Translations under genes and position numbers: made by a program
Notes under the pieces: generated by a model
The model's input: only the letters and a program-made list of their open reading frames with translations
Told to the model about the DNA's origin: nothing
Database searches by the model: none
Assembly: GCA_963735055.1 (NCBI GenBank)
Contig: CAVTJN010000019.1
Span: forward strand, 496,001 to 560,000
DNA: 64,000 nt
Direction: 5' to 3'
Origin: JBBITI01 sp963735055
Lineage (GTDB): Bacteria; Chloroflexota; Dehalococcoidia; Dehalococcoidales; UBA2162
Shown here: positions 63,060-64,000 of the stretch, in pieces
Position numbering within the stretch: the first letter of the stretch is position 1
Layout of the letters: each line of letters begins with the position of its first letter

Positions 63060-64000
63060 TAAGGGCCGCACCGAACGCGTTCGCGGCCAGTTGGTCAAGG
63101 AAGGGATCGACGGCCTTCTCGTCTCCCAGCCGGAGAACCGTTTCTACCTCTCGGGCTTCAGCGGATCGGCCGGCTATTTGCTGATCACGCCCCAAACGGC
63201 GGTGCTGGCCACCGACTTTCGCTACGTGGAGCAGGCGGGTATACAGTGCCCCGACTATGATCTGTTCCGGGTATCCGGGAAGATCGAGGAGTGGTTTCCG
63301 CGGTTGGCCGGGCAGACTCACCTGAAACGGCTTGGTTTTGAGTCGGAGTACCTGACCGTTTCCTTTGTCCGTCAGTTGACCGACGCCCTGGTCAAGGCAG
63401 GTCTCGAAATCGAGTTGGTCCCCATCGACGGCCTGGTGGAGTCAATTAGAATCATCAAAGAACCCGCCGAGATCGAACTGATTCGGCGCGCCGTTGCCAT
63501 CAGCGACGCGGCGATCGCCCACGTCGTCGGTTGGATCCAACCGGGCATGACCGAGAAGAAGGTGGCCTGGGAGATTGAGAGCTTCATGCGGGAGCATGAT
63601 AGCCAGTCCGTGCCCTTCGATTTGATTGTTGCCTCCGGACCGAACTCGGCCCTGCCGCATGCTCAGCCGTCCGAGCGGGCGATTCAGGCCGGCGAGCCGG
63701 TCGTAATGGATATCGGAGCGAAGGTGGAGGGCTATGCCAGTGATATTACCCGGACTATATGCATCGGCCGGCCCGACTCCATGTTCAGGAAAGTATATGA
63801 CGTTGTCCTGGGCGCCCAACTCGGCGCCCTGGCTCTGGTAAAGGAGGGGATGACCGGGGAAGCGGCGGACAACCTGGCCCGGGTGATTATCACCGAAGCC
63901 GGCCATGGCGATGCCTTTGGCCACTCGCTTGGCCACGGTGTCGGTCTGGCCGTCCATGAATCGCCCCGCCTTGGGCCAAACTCCCCGGATGTTCTGAAGT
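63046..64000 (+). CDS. Xaa-Pro aminopeptidase/prolidase (M24B), 3' end cut by window
   Basis: The first 318 codons are present. The N-terminal creatinase-like domain begins GLLVSQPENRFYLSGFSGSA. The pita-bread catalytic domain starts at about residue 140 with IIKEPAEIELIRRAVAISD. Metal ligands seen are VMDIGAKVEGYASDITRT (two Asp) and GHGVGLAVHESP (His); the two C-terminal Glu ligands lie beyond the edge. AAGGACA precedes the ATG. It removes N-terminal residues ahead of proline. In many bacteria this gene lies next to efp. Confidence 0.93.
   Translation, partial: MGINSKGRTERVRGQLVKEGIDGLLVSQPENRFYLSGFSGSAGYLLITPQTAVLATDFRYVEQAGIQCPDYDLFRVSGKIEEWFPRLAGQTHLKRLGFESEYLTVSFVRQLTDALVKAGLEIELVPIDGLVESIRIIKEPAEIELIRRAVAISDAAIAHVVGWIQPGMTEKKVAWEIESFMREHDSQSVPFDLIVASGPNSALPHAQPSERAIQAGEPVVMDIGAKVEGYASDITRTICIGRPDSMFRKVYDVVLGAQLGALALVKEGMTGEAADNLARVIITEAGHGDAFGHSLGHGVGLAVHESPRLGPNSPDVLK

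Overview
The window is a GC-rich bacterial chromosome segment, most likely from an uncultured Chloroflexota (Dehalococcoidia-like) anaerobe. That assignment is inferred from gene content and no marker gene proves it: several uroporphyrinogen-decarboxylase-like (URO-D) methyltransferase paralogs, Dpp-type binding-protein transporters, tandem BadF-type ATPases, 4-hydroxybutyryl-CoA dehydratase, medium-chain dehydrogenases and EthD/SDR genes. Promoters are mostly classical TTGACA/TATAAT. Genes inside operons usually carry Shine-Dalgarno sites, whereas several first genes start at or very near the predicted transcription start.

Layout. 0-5 kb: an ABC-2-type ATPase (cut by the window edge) and a dpp-like cassette. 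5-8 kb: a broken arsC-like gene, a nucleoside phosphorylase, a 52-residue CxxC protein and an acetoacetate-decarboxylase-family gene. 8-11 kb: the most unusual gene here, an iron-type DtxR repressor fused through FeoA and GAF domains to an apparently active GGDEF diguanylate cyclase, preceded by a perfect 30-bp palindrome, with a secreted HELLH protein gene converging on it. 11-16 kb: a transposase remnant, tRNA-Gly(CCC), and abfD divergent from a sucCD-like pair. 15-25 kb: a GT-C-like membrane enzyme, an MFS exporter, URO-D paralog 1, msrPQ, a DinB-family gene, an HpcH/HpaI aldolase, a ferredoxin:thioredoxin-reductase-like protein with a thioredoxin-like partner, a DUF5658 membrane protein and a type IV pilin. 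25-32 kb: an S9 peptidase, a binding-protein remnant, URO-D paralog 2, small genes, a NUDIX hydrolase and two tandem BadF-type ATPases. 32-43 kb: a dehydrogenase/EthD/cupin block with a third, badly frameshifted binding protein. 43-48 kb: an SOS mutasome operon (imuB, a DUF6504-like gene, dnaE2) with a LexA-type box inside a consensus promoter. 48-51 kb: a split UxaA-family dehydratase and URO-D paralog 3. 51-55.7 kb: a MarR regulator and a heterodimeric ABC exporter. 56-64 kb: housekeeping genes (rpoD, two tRNA-Ser genes, dprA, topA, xerC and a cut Xaa-Pro peptidase).

A property of the whole window is the number of single-base frame breaks, about twenty in all, which hit rpoD and dprA as well as accessory genes. 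The protein reading resumes at full similarity in the next frame, and several breaks sit in short G/C runs. Indel errors in the underlying assembly are the simplest explanation. Affected genes are given here as single features with the break located.

The biology suggested is an anaerobic heterotroph that imports oligopeptides or similar solutes, degrades carboxylic or aromatic-like substrates through CoA thioesters and one-carbon or corrinoid chemistry, and links iron status to c-di-GMP through the DtxR-GGDEF fusion.
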